Part shown: positions 1-8,152 of the stretch, piece by piece
How positions within the stretch are numbered: the stretch's first letter is position 1
Layout of the letters: every line of letters begins with the position of its first letter
DNA from: Anaerolineales bacterium UBA5195
GTDB taxonomy: Bacteria > Chloroflexota > Anaerolineae > Anaerolineales > Villigracilaceae
Length of the DNA: 64,000 nt
Assembly (NCBI GenBank): GCA_002412925.1
Contig: DHVZ01000033.1
Span: forward strand, 38,888 to 102,887
Direction: 5' to 3'
Notes under the pieces: generated by a model
What the model was told of the DNA's origin: nothing
Databases searched by the model: none
What the model saw: the letters and a program-made list of their open reading frames with translations, nothing else
Position numbers and translations under genes: made by a program

Positions 1-838
1 AGGCCTTGATCGCCGCCAAAGGCGAGCGCAATTCGTGCGAGACGGATGACAGCAAGGAGGATTTCAGCCGGTCGCTTTCTTCCAGGATTTTGGTTTTTCG
101 CGCACTTTCGCCCAGCCGCATCCGTTCGATCGCCATGACGCTCTGACCGGTAAAAATTTTTAACAGGCGTTCTTCCGCTACCTGGACAGGCTCATTGCTC
201 CACAGACGGATTTCGCCGATCAGTCCGCGCGCGGTTTGCAGCGGCAAGACGAGGGGCTTGGCGGGCTCGTTTTCGGGCAGGGAGAGGCCTTTGGCCAGGA
301 AGACCGGCTTCGGGGAGTTTTCGATCAGGATTTCGGTACGTTTGGGGCGCAGCGCTTGGTCAATTTTGTCCAGCAGAGCGCGTGCAGCAGCGTGCTCATC
401 CGCTGACCCAGCCAGCAGGGTGCTAAATTCGTACAGACGGATGGCCTCGTGTTCTCGCGCAGTGGCGATTGCCAGGTTTTGCCGCACACGCCCAGCCAGT
501 TCGCTGATCACGAATGCAACCCCCAGAAAGGCGGCCAGGATGATCAAGTCTTCAGTCTGTTTGACCTGGAAGGTGTACAGGTCTGGGATAAAAAAGAAGT
601 TGAAGGACAAGAATGAAACGATGGCCGCGGCGATGCCTGGGAATAACCCCCACAGGCTGGCGCAAAACCCCACCGGGATAAGAAAGATGAGTGCCACAGT
701 GGTGTTGTTGACGTGCTCAAGTCGGGTGAAGACGATCAGCGCGCCACTGGTGATAAGTGATACTACCAGCGCCAGTAGAGACGCTGCTGGCGCTGGTAGT
801 TCGGATATTTTACGAGAACGGTAATTTCCTGAAGTCAT
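1..838 (-). CDS. KdpD-like sensor histidine kinase, 5' part (runs off window start)
   Basis: The reading frame starts at the ATG at 838 and stays open to base 1, giving about 279 residues. The N-terminal half has several hydrophobic helices, with FNFFFIPDLYTF near residue 90 typical of the KdpD transmembrane domain (DUF4118). A GAF-like segment follows, then the dimerisation H-box SHELRSPLAAIKA with the phospho-accepting His near residue 268. The ATP-binding domain lies outside the window. The start overlaps the stop of the upstream LLM gene by four bases (ATGA), so the two are probably co-transcribed. The family senses K+ or turgor in KdpD itself. No Usp or KdpD N-terminal cytoplasmic domain is present here, so the stimulus is unknown. 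Confidence 0.85.
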   Translation of the reverse strand, partial: MTSGNYRSRKISELPAPAASLLALVVSLITSGALIVFTRLEHVNNTTVALIFLIPVGFCASLWGLFPGIAAAIVSFLSFNFFFIPDLYTFQVKQTEDLIILAAFLGVAFVISELAGRVRQNLAIATAREHEAIRLYEFSTLLAGSADEHAAARALLDKIDQALRPKRTEILIENSPKPVFLAKGLSLPENEPAKPLVLPLQTARGLIGEIRLWSNEPVQVAEERLLKIFTGQSVMAIERMRLGESARKTKILEESDRLKSSLLSSVSHELRSPLAAIKA

Positions 839-1830
839 ACCTGCGCGAAGCTATCAATCAATAGTTTTACATTCCCGCCGGCTGCATACAGGATCGGACA
901 GGTGCAGCCGCGCTTGGTGTATTCTTCCACTTTTGCGCGGGCTTCTGCGGGCGTGCCTGAAGCGGTAATCTTTTCTACCAGGAAATCAGGAACCAGGTGC
1001 TTGGCCTGATTGATTTGTTCCTTGGTGGCGGGCCAGCCCAAAATCGACTGGATTTCATGGACAACTTCATCAGAAACACCACTGGCTTTGGCGATATGCG
1101 GCTGTTGAGCCATATACTGGCAAAGCAGCATCTTGGTTGTTTCGATGGCTTTATCGTGGTCTTCATCCACCGAACAGACAATCAACTGTGGGCGGTCCAG
1201 GTCGGCGACGCTACGCCCGGCCTTTTTGGCGCCTTTGTCGAGCAATTCCAGGGCCTTGTCATTGTATTCAGGCGCCACGCAATAATTCAGGACAGCGCCG
1301 TCGGCGATTTCACCGGTCATTTCCATCATCAAGTCGCCGGTTGCGCCGATCATGATCGGCACATCACGCGGCTCGCGGCGGCCATGTACCACATCCAACT
1401 CGATGGCGTTGACATGAATAAACTCGCCATCGAAGGTCACGCGTTCCATGTTGAGCAGGCGGCGCATGATCTGAACGGTTTCTTTCATGGCTGTCAGCGG
1501 TTTCTTGCGGTCGATGCCGACATTTTTGGCAAGCGGGTCCCACCAGGCGCCGATGCCGCAGATGATGCGGCCGGGGGCCAGGTCGTCCAGCGTCAGGTAC
1601 GTGGCCGCCAACAGGCCAATATTGCGTGTCCAGTTATTGATCACTCCGGAACCTACCTTGAGTTTTTTGGTGACTGCGGCGTAGGCTGCCATTGGCACAA
1701 TCGCATCGCGCACCAGCCGCGATTCAGCCTGCCAGACAGCCTCGAAGCCTTTCTCTTCGGCATACCTGACGTAATCCAATCCATCGCGCAAATCATGAGA
1801 ATCTTGCAGGTAGAGGGCAACACGAGCCAT
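835..1830 (-). CDS. LLM-class F420-dependent oxidoreductase
   Basis: A 331-residue TIM-barrel protein of the luciferase-like monooxygenase superfamily, closest in feel to the Mer group (methylene-tetrahydromethanopterin reductase-like F420 enzymes). Family-like stretches include YVRYAEEKGFEAVWQAESR near the N terminus, KLKVGSGVINNWTRN and PGRIICGIGAWW. A strong Shine-Dalgarno (AAGGAGAT) precedes the ATG. It lies 11 bases downstream of cofC, in the same direction as the F420 biosynthesis genes, which supports F420 rather than FMN as cofactor. The substrate cannot be read from sequence. Methanopterin chemistry is not implied by the similarity alone. Confidence 0.85.
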   Translation of the reverse strand: MARVALYLQDSHDLRDGLDYVRYAEEKGFEAVWQAESRLVRDAIVPMAAYAAVTKKLKVGSGVINNWTRNIGLLAATYLTLDDLAPGRIICGIGAWWDPLAKNVGIDRKKPLTAMKETVQIMRRLLNMERVTFDGEFIHVNAIELDVVHGRREPRDVPIMIGATGDLMMEMTGEIADGAVLNYCVAPEYNDKALELLDKGAKKAGRSVADLDRPQLIVCSVDEDHDKAIETTKMLLCQYMAQQPHIAKASGVSDEVVHEIQSILGWPATKEQINQAKHLVPDFLVEKITASGTPAEARAKVEEYTKRGCTCPILYAAGGNVKLLIDSFAQV

Positions 1831-1841
1831 GGTTTATCTCC

Positions 1842-2450
1842 TTATGGTTTTGATTGTTCGATTTGTTTCAGCAAAGCCAGGTCATCGGGCGTGTCTAGGT
1901 CCAATTCTATCCGGTCATTCCTAACAATATCGAGCTTGGCGCCGATGCTTTTTGCATGGTTGCAATGCCGGGTAAACGATCCAGGTCCAAAAGCATAAGG
2001 AACCAGCCCTCCGGGGGCCATCAGCAAGGCATTTGTTCCATCCATGTGCCGGTCTGGCGTGATGACCATGCAGGGTGGTTCGCAAACGTGATCAAAAAAT
2101 TCAACCAAATCTCCTTGGGTTAAAAGCGGCAGGTCGGCTGGCAGGACCAGCACCCCGCGACCTGCGTAGTTTTTTACCAGCATGGTGGCGCGGTTGAGAG
2201 CGCTGTTCAGATTGGGGTTGCCGTCTTCCAGTACTGTCCGCGCGCCGAATTCACGCGCAATTGCCAGTGCGGCCGGGTCGCGGCTCACAACCAGCGTTTG
2301 CGTCACGATTGGAGTTGTGCGCAAAATATCCAGCGTTTGTTCCAAAAACATGCGGTTGAGCACGGCGCGCTCATCATCAGAAAGCACGCCTGAAAGCCGA
2401 GACTTACCTAGCCGCAATGGTTTAACCGGGACGATGGCCCAAATTGTCAT
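1842..2450 (-). CDS. cofC: 2-phospholactate/phosphoenolpyruvate guanylyltransferase CofC (FbiD)
   Basis: A 202-residue nucleotidyltransferase of the CofC/FbiD family, which uses GTP and a phosphorylated three-carbon acid to make the guanylyl donor for F420, releasing pyrophosphate. The N-terminal IVPVKPLRLGKSRLSG is the GTP-binding signature (VK-x-GKSRL), followed by LVLPADLPLL and a C-terminal IELDLDTPDDL. The start overlaps the cofD stop by four bases (ATGA). A likely dehydro-F420 reductase lies in the same operon, so the substrate may be phosphoenolpyruvate, as in actinobacteria, rather than 2-phospholactate. That is inference from context. Confidence 0.92.
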   Translation of the reverse strand: MTIWAIVPVKPLRLGKSRLSGVLSDDERAVLNRMFLEQTLDILRTTPIVTQTLVVSRDPAALAIAREFGARTVLEDGNPNLNSALNRATMLVKNYAGRGVLVLPADLPLLTQGDLVEFFDHVCEPPCMVITPDRHMDGTNALLMAPGGLVPYAFGPGSFTRHCNHAKSIGAKLDIVRNDRIELDLDTPDDLALLKQIEQSKP

Positions 2451-3400
2451 ACAATTCTCACTATAAAGTTTAGCACATCTTCGGCCAGATGTTGACGGTC
2501 TTCCAAAGATTTCATCAGGGTCTTGGTGACGAGCGGGCGGATTCCGAGCTTTTGGATCTCATCTGCTAGATGGGCGTCCACTGTGTCCAGAACGAATCCT
2601 GAAATGGACTCCCTGTAATGCTTTGCCACCGCCAAGGCGGAAGGTTCCATTCCCAGCTCTGCGAACATCTTCGCTGCCGGGCCCTTTACCGTTTGCCCGC
2701 CGATGATCGGGCTGACAGCCACCACTTTTCGCCCCTCTCCCTTTGAGAGAGAGGGGTAGGGGGTGAGAGTGCGCAATATCGGATCAATACTCACCCACGG
2801 ATTGCTTGGACAAAAAACGAGGGCATCTGCTGCATGGATGGCTTCGACCACACCTGGGGCAGGTTGCGCGATTTCAATTCCGTCGAAGCGAAAGCCTTTG
2901 ACTGTTGGCTCGCAGCGCTGGTGGACGAAATATTCCTGGAAAGGCAGTTCCCCAAACTCGACGGTCTGCACAATTGTGGCCACGGACTGATCTGTCATCG
3001 GCAGGACGGTTGCGCCAACACCCCAGGTGCGGCAAAAATCTCGCACCACCTGCGAGAGTGGTTGACCGGCTTTCAGACGGCGGGTACGCTCGAGGTGTGT
3101 GGCGAGGTCCTTATCGCCAATGTGGAACCAGTCTGCGCCGCCAAGCTGACGGAGGTGGTCGAAAACCTGCCAGCTTTCCCCGGTCCGGCCCCAGCCGGTT
3201 TCAGGATTGGCGAGACCAGCCAGCGTGTAGCAGACCGTATCCAGGTCGGGACAGATTTTCAGGCCCCAGTGCTCGAAATCATCGCCGGTATTGACGATAA
3301 CGGTCAGGTTTTGGGGTGGCAGGCAGCGGGCCAGCCCGTCAGCCAGTTTGGCTCCGCCAACCCCGCCCGCAAGAGCAACAATCTTTAAGCTATTTTCCAC
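2447..3400 (-). CDS. cofD: 2-phospholactate transferase CofD (FbiA)
   Basis: A 317-residue protein matching CofD/FbiA, which transfers the phospho-three-carbon unit to the riboflavin-like precursor Fo to give F420-0 or its dehydro form. The N-terminal VALAGGVGGAKLADGL is the diagnostic glycine-rich motif. VNTGDDFEHWGL, LDTVCYTLAGLAN and a C-terminal LVTKTLM also fit. The start is a GTG four bases after the nitroreductase stop. An unusual segment TPYPSLSKGEGRK (about residues 212-224) is encoded by a palindromic repeat (2732-2770). It falls just before the VVAVSPIIGGQTVKGPAAKM motif, so it probably forms a surface loop extension. Confidence 0.95.
   Translation of the reverse strand: MENSLKIVALAGGVGGAKLADGLARCLPPQNLTVIVNTGDDFEHWGLKICPDLDTVCYTLAGLANPETGWGRTGESWQVFDHLRQLGGADWFHIGDKDLATHLERTRRLKAGQPLSQVVRDFCRTWGVGATVLPMTDQSVATIVQTVEFGELPFQEYFVHQRCEPTVKGFRFDGIEIAQPAPGVVEAIHAADALVFCPSNPWVSIDPILRTLTPYPSLSKGEGRKVVAVSPIIGGQTVKGPAAKMFAELGMEPSALAVAKHYRESISGFVLDTVDAHLADEIQKLGIRPLVTKTLMKSLEDRQHLAEDVLNFIVRIV
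2732..2770 (-). repeat. Palindromic CCCCTCTC repeat inside cofD
   Basis: Arms CCCCTCTC (2732-2739) and GAGAGGGG (2749-2756) flank a short loop, followed by a TAGGGGGTGAG tail. The same palindrome plus tail occurs at 18852-18893 in moeA, and shorter relatives occur at 11756 and 44446. Here it is read in frame as part of CofD. Confidence 0.75.
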
Positions 3401-3403
3401 AAG

Positions 3404-4009
3404 CTACATCCATTGCGTGACCTCATCTAACGTTTTCAACTCTTTTTTTCTCGGTTCTTCCGCTGGATACCCGATAAAAAACATGGCCTGCGGTTCCCAG
3501 CTTTCTGGTAAATCCAGCGCAGCCTTGACGGTTTTCGGCGAAAAGAGCGGTCCGCAGGTCCAGACAGAACCCAGCCCTTCGGCGTGGGCAGCAAGCTGGA
3601 GTTGCAACCCGGCAGCGGCCACGGATTGGATCGCCATCGTTTGCTCGGCGCCGGAGCGTTTTTCGTCCGGGTAAACATCCATCTCGCTGGCGTCCATGCA
3701 CAGGATGATGACGACGGGCGCATCAACAATGCGGCTTTTGGAACGCTTCAGGCGAGACTGAATCTCGGCTTCCGGGAGTCCGTCGGAGGCGAGGTCGCGG
3801 CGGAATTCAGCGCCGAGAAATTCACTTAAACGGGATTTCGGCTGCGGCTGAGTCAGAACGGCAAAACGCCAGGGCTGGCGGTTGTGGGCTGATGGTGCGC
3901 GAGTCGCTGTCGCGAGGATGCGGGTCAACGTTTCCCTGTCCACGGCCTGTGACTGAAAGCGCCGGATCGACCGGCGCGAACGGAGGAATTCGTGCAAGTT
4001 AGTGGGCAT
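3404..4009 (-). CDS. Nitroreductase-family protein, likely dehydro-F420 reductase (FbiB C-terminal-like)
   Basis: A 201-residue FMN-dependent nitroreductase fold protein. RRSIRRFQSQAVD and APSAHNRQPWRFAVL near the N terminus are FMN-binding signatures, and GLGSVWTCG and PQAMFFIGYPAEEP occur near the C terminus. In actinobacteria a domain of this kind is fused to the F420-0 gamma-glutamyl ligase as the C-terminal half of FbiB, where it reduces dehydro-F420-0 with FMNH2. Here the ligase (CofE) is a separate gene five genes upstream in the same direction. The start overlaps the FDOR gene by 11 bases. A generic nitroreductase with another substrate cannot be excluded. Confidence 0.82.
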   Translation of the reverse strand: MPTNLHEFLRSRRSIRRFQSQAVDRETLTRILATATRAPSAHNRQPWRFAVLTQPQPKSRLSEFLGAEFRRDLASDGLPEAEIQSRLKRSKSRIVDAPVVIILCMDASEMDVYPDEKRSGAEQTMAIQSVAAAGLQLQLAAHAEGLGSVWTCGPLFSPKTVKAALDLPESWEPQAMFFIGYPAEEPRKKELKTLDEVTQWM

Positions 4010-4397
4010 CCACTTTTTCGGGCAAGATTTTGTAAATCACGCGGTGCTGTTCGGGCTTGTGGTTGGGATAATTGGGATTGCCGTGATATTTCAGGTTCAA
4101 AATGTCGATATGCTCTTCGGCGCCCTCCAAAGTGTACTCGACCATCCTGCCGCGGATTTGCAGGTAGCGGTATGGATTGACCGGGTCGGCGATCACCAGC
4201 GCAACCTGCGGGCGGGCGCGCATGTTTTTGTCTTTGATGCGGCCTTCGGCAGAGTTGATGAGAAGATAATTGCCGTCCGTATTGAACCAGACCGGGGTAA
4301 CCTGGGGGCTGCCATCTTTCATCAATGTGGCGAGGTAAACAAAGGCTTTCTTTTCATCAGTCAATAAGTCTTGATGGGAATCGGGGATGTTTTGCAT
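3999..4397 (-). CDS. PPOX-class F420-dependent oxidoreductase (FDOR-B type)
   Basis: A 132-residue split-barrel flavin/deazaflavin-binding protein. TLMKDGSPQVTPVWFNTDG and INSAEGRIKDKNMRARPQVA are characteristic of the pyridoxamine-phosphate-oxidase-like F420 enzymes (FDOR-B). VNPYRYLQIRGRMVEYT follows. Members reduce or oxidise small substrates with F420; some bind heme breakdown products or act on quinones. It has a GGAG ribosome site before ATG 4397 and lies 9 bases downstream of the pyrophosphatase-like gene. Placement in the F420 operon supports F420 use. The substrate is unknown. Confidence 0.85.
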   Translation of the reverse strand: MQNIPDSHQDLLTDEKKAFVYLATLMKDGSPQVTPVWFNTDGNYLLINSAEGRIKDKNMRARPQVALVIADPVNPYRYLQIRGRMVEYTLEGAEEHIDILNLKYHGNPNYPNHKPEQHRVIYKILPEKVDAH

Positions 4398-4406
4398 TGG
4401 GTTCTC

Positions 4407-4757
4407 CTATGGCTTGGGGATGTACAGGGTGCGCATAAAGCTGCTGTAGAAATGCAGGATGGTTGCAACATCCTGTTCGGTGCAGCCTGCCAAAAGCTTG
4501 ATCTCAGCGTCGCGCTTAACTGTATCAAAAGTGCATAAGATTCCCGTTAGTGCCGTGCCCCCCAGGGAGCCAATCCAAAGATCTATCCCGTCGCCATCCC
4601 CGGCAGTCGTGCCTTCGATATAGCCGTAATCCAGCGGGTAAATGAGATCGGGGTAACGTGGATGCGCCGCGCCGCTGGGCCGATCTATGACCAGTTTGTG
4701 AGTGCTTAACAGGGTTTCAAGGGTGGCCCAAAATTTGGGATCAGCGTTTAAATTCAT
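4407..4757 (-). CDS. Short inorganic pyrophosphatase-like protein
   Basis: A 116-residue protein resembling the family I soluble pyrophosphatase core. YPDLIYPLDYGYIEGT matches the conserved substrate-site strand (YPxxYG), and GDGDGIDLWIG matches the metal-binding DGDPxD motif but with Gly in place of Pro/Glu. It is much shorter than the usual 170-200 residues, with no room for the full set of C-terminal Lys and Asp residues. It could be a minimal pyrophosphatase removing the PPi made by CofC, or a diverged protein with another role. The start overlaps the 2H phosphoesterase gene by 17 bases. Confidence 0.72.
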   Translation of the reverse strand: MNLNADPKFWATLETLLSTHKLVIDRPSGAAHPRYPDLIYPLDYGYIEGTTAGDGDGIDLWIGSLGGTALTGILCTFDTVKRDAEIKLLAGCTEQDVATILHFYSSFMRTLYIPKP

Positions 4758-5280
4758 AGCGGTTTGAGATGACAGCGGCTGTTCCTGCGCTTTGAAAACC
4801 GACGGTGAGATTATCGATTTCTATTTTCCAGTTGAAAGAACGGGCGGATAATAATTTTAACAGGCAAGGCAGGTTTTCATGGGTGACATCGCCAAACCCG
4901 ATGGTGATGTGCGGCATCCAGAATGACGGTGCATAATACGGGCTGACATCTGTTCCGAGTGGGGTGGTTCTATCCCAGAGTGTTTTATGGATGCGGCTGA
5001 GTTCGCCGGTGCGGACAAGCGGAATGTAGACGACCGGGTTTTCACCGGTAAAGATTGATACTCCGGTTGTCTGGATTGTGAAGGGATGAATTTCGGCGGT
5101 AATTTCTTTCAGGACGATTTCCAGGTTGGGCCAATCGAAATCCTCGGCAATCAGCCATGAAAAGTGTGGAAAGGGTGTGATCTTGACGCCTGTCAGCCCG
5201 CAAGACTGTTCCAACTCTTGCCAGATCTGGTAGACAAGGGTTTCGTGGGCTTGGTCGAGAAGTGAAAATAAACCATGCAT
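4741..5280 (-). CDS. 2H phosphoesterase / 2'-5' RNA ligase family protein
   Basis: A 179-residue protein with the two histidine motifs of the 2H phosphoesterase superfamily: PHFSW near residue 38 and PHITIGF near residue 128, 90 residues apart as usual. The family includes 2'-5' RNA ligases and cyclic nucleotide phosphodiesterases. The Thr/Ser after each His completes the HxT/S pairs. The start codon overlaps the cofE stop (TGATG). It sits between cofE and the pyrophosphatase-like gene, an unusual place for an RNA-processing enzyme. Its substrate, and any part in F420 metabolism, are not known. Confidence 0.82.
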   Translation of the reverse strand: MHGLFSLLDQAHETLVYQIWQELEQSCGLTGVKITPFPHFSWLIAEDFDWPNLEIVLKEITAEIHPFTIQTTGVSIFTGENPVVYIPLVRTGELSRIHKTLWDRTTPLGTDVSPYYAPSFWMPHITIGFGDVTHENLPCLLKLLSARSFNWKIEIDNLTVGFQSAGTAAVISNRYEFKR

Positions 5281-6050
5281 CAGCGGAACAGATCCTGGTC
5301 TTTGGGGCGCAGGATTTCCTTAAGCTTCCCCTCGCCTAGCGGATAGGGGAACCCGCGCACATGGACAGCGGGCCTCCCCTCGGCGGCCTGACCCATGGCG
5401 AGCGAAGCGGCGGCGGCGAGTTCATCAGCCGCGCCAAGGATGGTAATTTGCAGTGCGTACCCGAAAAGGTCTTTCCAGCCACGCTCATCGATCAACCCGG
5501 GCAGCCCGGAAAGGCCGATGGCAACGCCGACTGTCCCGATCCGCCAGGCGCGACCATGCGAGTCGATGATCAACACGCCGAGACTTTTTCCGCTGGCTGC
5601 TTCCAGTTTTTCGCGGATTTCAGCGGCAGATTGGTCGGGGTTTTCCGGGAGCAGCAGCACCCATTCTTCGGACTCATTGCCGTCCCCGGCGACGTTGGAG
5701 TGATCGATGCCCGCATTGGCGCAGATAAAACCGAGCCTGTGCTCGACAATCACCGACCCCATCCGCGTGCGGAGAATTTCATTGCTTTCGCGCAAGATCA
5801 ATTCCGCCAGACGGGGATCTTTGCCGCTTTTATCAGATAACTCCAAAGCAGCCGGTGAAGGCGTCACGGTCGCGAGGTTGACCAACCGGTTTTCAGCCTT
5901 GCTGACTATTTTTTGCGCCAGGACGAGGATGTCGCCGTTTTCGAGCGCGATACCAGTTTTCTGAAGGGCAGCTAGAAGAATATCCGCCAGGTTGTCGTCC
6001 GGGCGGATGAAAGGGATGTCAGCGAGAGGGGTGATGGTTAACGGTTGCAA
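5280..6050 (-). CDS. cofE: Coenzyme F420-0:L-glutamate ligase CofE
   Basis: A 256-residue protein of the CofE family, which adds gamma-linked glutamates to F420-0 using GTP. Visible signatures are ILVLAQKIVSKAENRLVNL near residue 42, the metal and phosphate region VEHRLGFICANAGIDHSNV near residue 105, and IIDSHGRAWRIGTVGVAIG near residue 160. The length matches stand-alone archaeal and bacterial CofE, not the roughly 450-residue fused FbiB. The start is a TTG about 12 bases after npdG; no closer ATG is available. Translation is coupled to the downstream 2H gene. Confidence 0.93.
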   Translation of the reverse strand: MQPLTITPLADIPFIRPDDNLADILLAALQKTGIALENGDILVLAQKIVSKAENRLVNLATVTPSPAALELSDKSGKDPRLAELILRESNEILRTRMGSVIVEHRLGFICANAGIDHSNVAGDGNESEEWVLLLPENPDQSAAEIREKLEAASGKSLGVLIIDSHGRAWRIGTVGVAIGLSGLPGLIDERGWKDLFGYALQITILGAADELAAAASLAMGQAAEGRPAVHVRGFPYPLGEGKLKEILRPKDQDLFR

Positions 6051-6064
6051 AATTTGTCCGCAGA

Positions 6065-6730
6065 TTATTTTAATCCCGTGATTTTTATGCCTGCGCTGGT
6101 TGAACTGTATTGCTTATTCATGTAAATCAACAAACTGGTCAGGCCTTCAACAACAACGGAGTTTTCAATCGGGCCGGCATCCCAACCGGTCAGCCCGGCG
6201 GCTTCGACGAGCTTAAGGACTTCCTGGCGGGCTTCTTTGGACGAACCTGTCACCAATACGTCACAGGGTATTGCTTCGCCATGCATCAGGTGTTCGAAAG
6301 CGATGTTCTGGAAGGCGTCCACTACTTCCACGCCTGCGCCCAGCACCTCGCGGGCCTCTTGCGCCGCGGAACCGGCCGGGGGCATCTGCACTTTGATCAC
6401 CTTCGGCGGGACGAGCGGCACGGTCACGTCGACCAGGATTTTTCCCTGTAAAGCTTCTTTGACGGTTTCCAGGGTATCCTTATGCGCGCTATATGGAACC
6501 GTCAGCACCGCGAGATCAGCTTTTTGCGCGGCGGCCAGATTTTCCAGCCCTTCGACTGCTCCTTTTCCATCCAGCATTTCGGTCAATTCGGCTGCGACAG
6601 CCTGGGCTTTTTCAGCTACCCTCGAGCCGATGATGACTTTGTAACCAGCTTTGGCCCAGCGAAAAGCCAGTCCCTTGCCTTCTTTTCCGGTTCCGCCGAG
6701 CACGGCGATGGTCATTAACAGATCAGACAT
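6065..6730 (-). CDS. npdG: NADPH-dependent F420 reductase
   Basis: A 221-residue enzyme that exchanges hydride between NADP(H) and F420. The N-terminal IAVLGGTGKEGKGLAFRWA is the dinucleotide-binding loop, followed by VIIGSR, whose Ser-Arg contacts the NADP 2'-phosphate. PPAGSAAQEAREVLGAGVEV and VDAFQNIAFEHLMH are strongly conserved in the F420-binding face. Either ATG 6730 or the internal ATG five codons later could be used; AAGAGG before 6730 favours the first. It leads the F420 block and would supply F420H2 for the LLM and FDOR enzymes. Confidence 0.93.
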   Translation of the reverse strand: MSDLLMTIAVLGGTGKEGKGLAFRWAKAGYKVIIGSRVAEKAQAVAAELTEMLDGKGAVEGLENLAAAQKADLAVLTVPYSAHKDTLETVKEALQGKILVDVTVPLVPPKVIKVQMPPAGSAAQEAREVLGAGVEVVDAFQNIAFEHLMHGEAIPCDVLVTGSSKEARQEVLKLVEAAGLTGWDAGPIENSVVVEGLTSLLIYMNKQYSSTSAGIKITGLK

Positions 6731-6823
6731 TTTTCCTCTTTTTTGACTTGGGTGTTTTGGAAGTGGAAGCTTGCTCCCGCGATTTTTATATTAGCGGTGG
6801 CGGGCCACCACACTCTTGAGCAG

Positions 6824-8152
6824 CTAAAATCTTTCCTGATAGCGTTTCCAGGTCTTGGTTGCCAGCTCGCGTGATTTGGCCGCGATTTCCTTTTCGTCCA
6901 GGGTCAGCAATTGGCGGTCTTGCATCAGTACTTTCCCGGCGACGATCGTGGTTGTGACCAGGCTGTCGCGGAAGCCAAACAGAATGTGCCAGGGCAGGTT
7001 CCCATCTGACAAAGGGGTGGGTGGGTCGTAATCGACAAAGATCAAATCGGCAGCGGCGCCGGGTTTAAGCACGCCCACTTCCACTGGAAAAAACAGATTG
7101 GCCAGGGCGGCGTTGTTATAAATCGCCAGATCGGTGATGGTGTCACCGCCCATCCGGCGCGGATCGCCATGGTGCAGTTTATGGACAAGGTAGGCGGTTT
7201 TCCATTCTTCCCACATGGCGTTCGAGAATCCATCGTTGCCCAGGCAGACTTTGATGCCTTTGCCGAGCATCTGCTCAACCGGAGAAACGCCAACCGCGTT
7301 GTTCATGTTCGAGCGCGGCTGGTGGGTGACCCAGGTGCCGCTTTCGGCGAGGACCTCCATCTCGCTCTCATCCACGTGGATGCAGTGGGCGGCGATACTG
7401 TGCGGACCAAGGATCCCGTGTTGTTTAAGCCAGTGCGTCGGGCGCATCCCGGATTTTTGTTGCACGGCGAAACCGTCATCCTGGCTTTCAGAGAGATGGG
7501 TGTGGAAACCAACTTCATCTTCAACGGCGGCGCGGCACAAATCAAGAGTCTCATCTGAAAGCGTCAGGCAGGCGTGCAGTCCGAAAGCTGCGCCAAGGAG
7601 TTGGCTTTTTGCCTTCTTGATAAAACGCGCATTTTCGGCAATTCCAGCCCTGGTTTTTTCAGGGCCGTCGCGGTCGGTCACTTCATAGCACAGCGAGGCG
7701 CGTACTCCGGCCTGCTCCACCGCTTCGGCGATGACATCCAGTGAACCATCGATGAAGTTGGGCGAGGCGTGGTGGTCGATCAGGGTTGTCGTGCCATGCC
7801 GGATGGCATCCATGAGACAGAGCAAAGCCGAATAACGGACATCCTCGGCGTTTAGGGATTTATCGAGCGGCCACCAGAGCTTTTCCAGGATTTGGGCAAA
7901 ATTGGCTGGCGCCTCGCCAGGAATGGCCATTCCGCGTGAGAATGCGCCGTAGAAATGGGTGTGCGCACAGATGTTCCCGGGTAGGACCAGTTGTCCATGC
8001 GCGTTAACCAGCGAGGCGTGCGGGAAGCGTTCGCGCAGGACGGAATCCGGCCCCAGATCGGCTATTTTCCCGTCAGCAATATAAATTCCCCAGCCCGGCA
8101 AAACCCGGTTCGGTTTTTCCCAGGTAACGAGTGTAGCATTTGTGATCAGCAT
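6824..8152 (-). CDS. ssnA: Putative aminohydrolase SsnA
   Basis: A 442-residue amidohydrolase-superfamily protein, the same length as Escherichia coli SsnA. Metal and catalytic motifs appear in order: HTHFYG (AHTH), HGTTTLIDHHASP, HTHLSES, HCIHVDE, RSNMNN and LGNDGFSN. LWWPLDK and the C-terminal TPTPLSD region also follow SsnA closely. I use the ATG at 8152, which has GAGGAAACC just upstream. The frame extends to a TTG at 8203 without a good ribosome site. SsnA is implicated in stationary-phase decline in E. coli and often lies near selenium- or xanthine-dependent hydrolase genes. Its substrate is unproven. Confidence 0.88.
   Translation of the reverse strand: MLITNATLVTWEKPNRVLPGWGIYIADGKIADLGPDSVLRERFPHASLVNAHGQLVLPGNICAHTHFYGAFSRGMAIPGEAPANFAQILEKLWWPLDKSLNAEDVRYSALLCLMDAIRHGTTTLIDHHASPNFIDGSLDVIAEAVEQAGVRASLCYEVTDRDGPEKTRAGIAENARFIKKAKSQLLGAAFGLHACLTLSDETLDLCRAAVEDEVGFHTHLSESQDDGFAVQQKSGMRPTHWLKQHGILGPHSIAAHCIHVDESEMEVLAESGTWVTHQPRSNMNNAVGVSPVEQMLGKGIKVCLGNDGFSNAMWEEWKTAYLVHKLHHGDPRRMGGDTITDLAIYNNAALANLFFPVEVGVLKPGAAADLIFVDYDPPTPLSDGNLPWHILFGFRDSLVTTTIVAGKVLMQDRQLLTLDEKEIAAKSRELATKTWKRYQERF

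Noticed and set aside
195..824. 209-codon plus-strand frame opposite the sensor kinase
   Set aside because: It lies antisense to the KdpD-like frame, which has clear H-box and membrane motifs. The composition is that of a shadow frame.
997..1998. 333-codon plus-strand frame opposite the LLM oxidoreductase
   Set aside because: It is antisense to a clear LLM gene with a strong ribosome site, and its protein has no family features.
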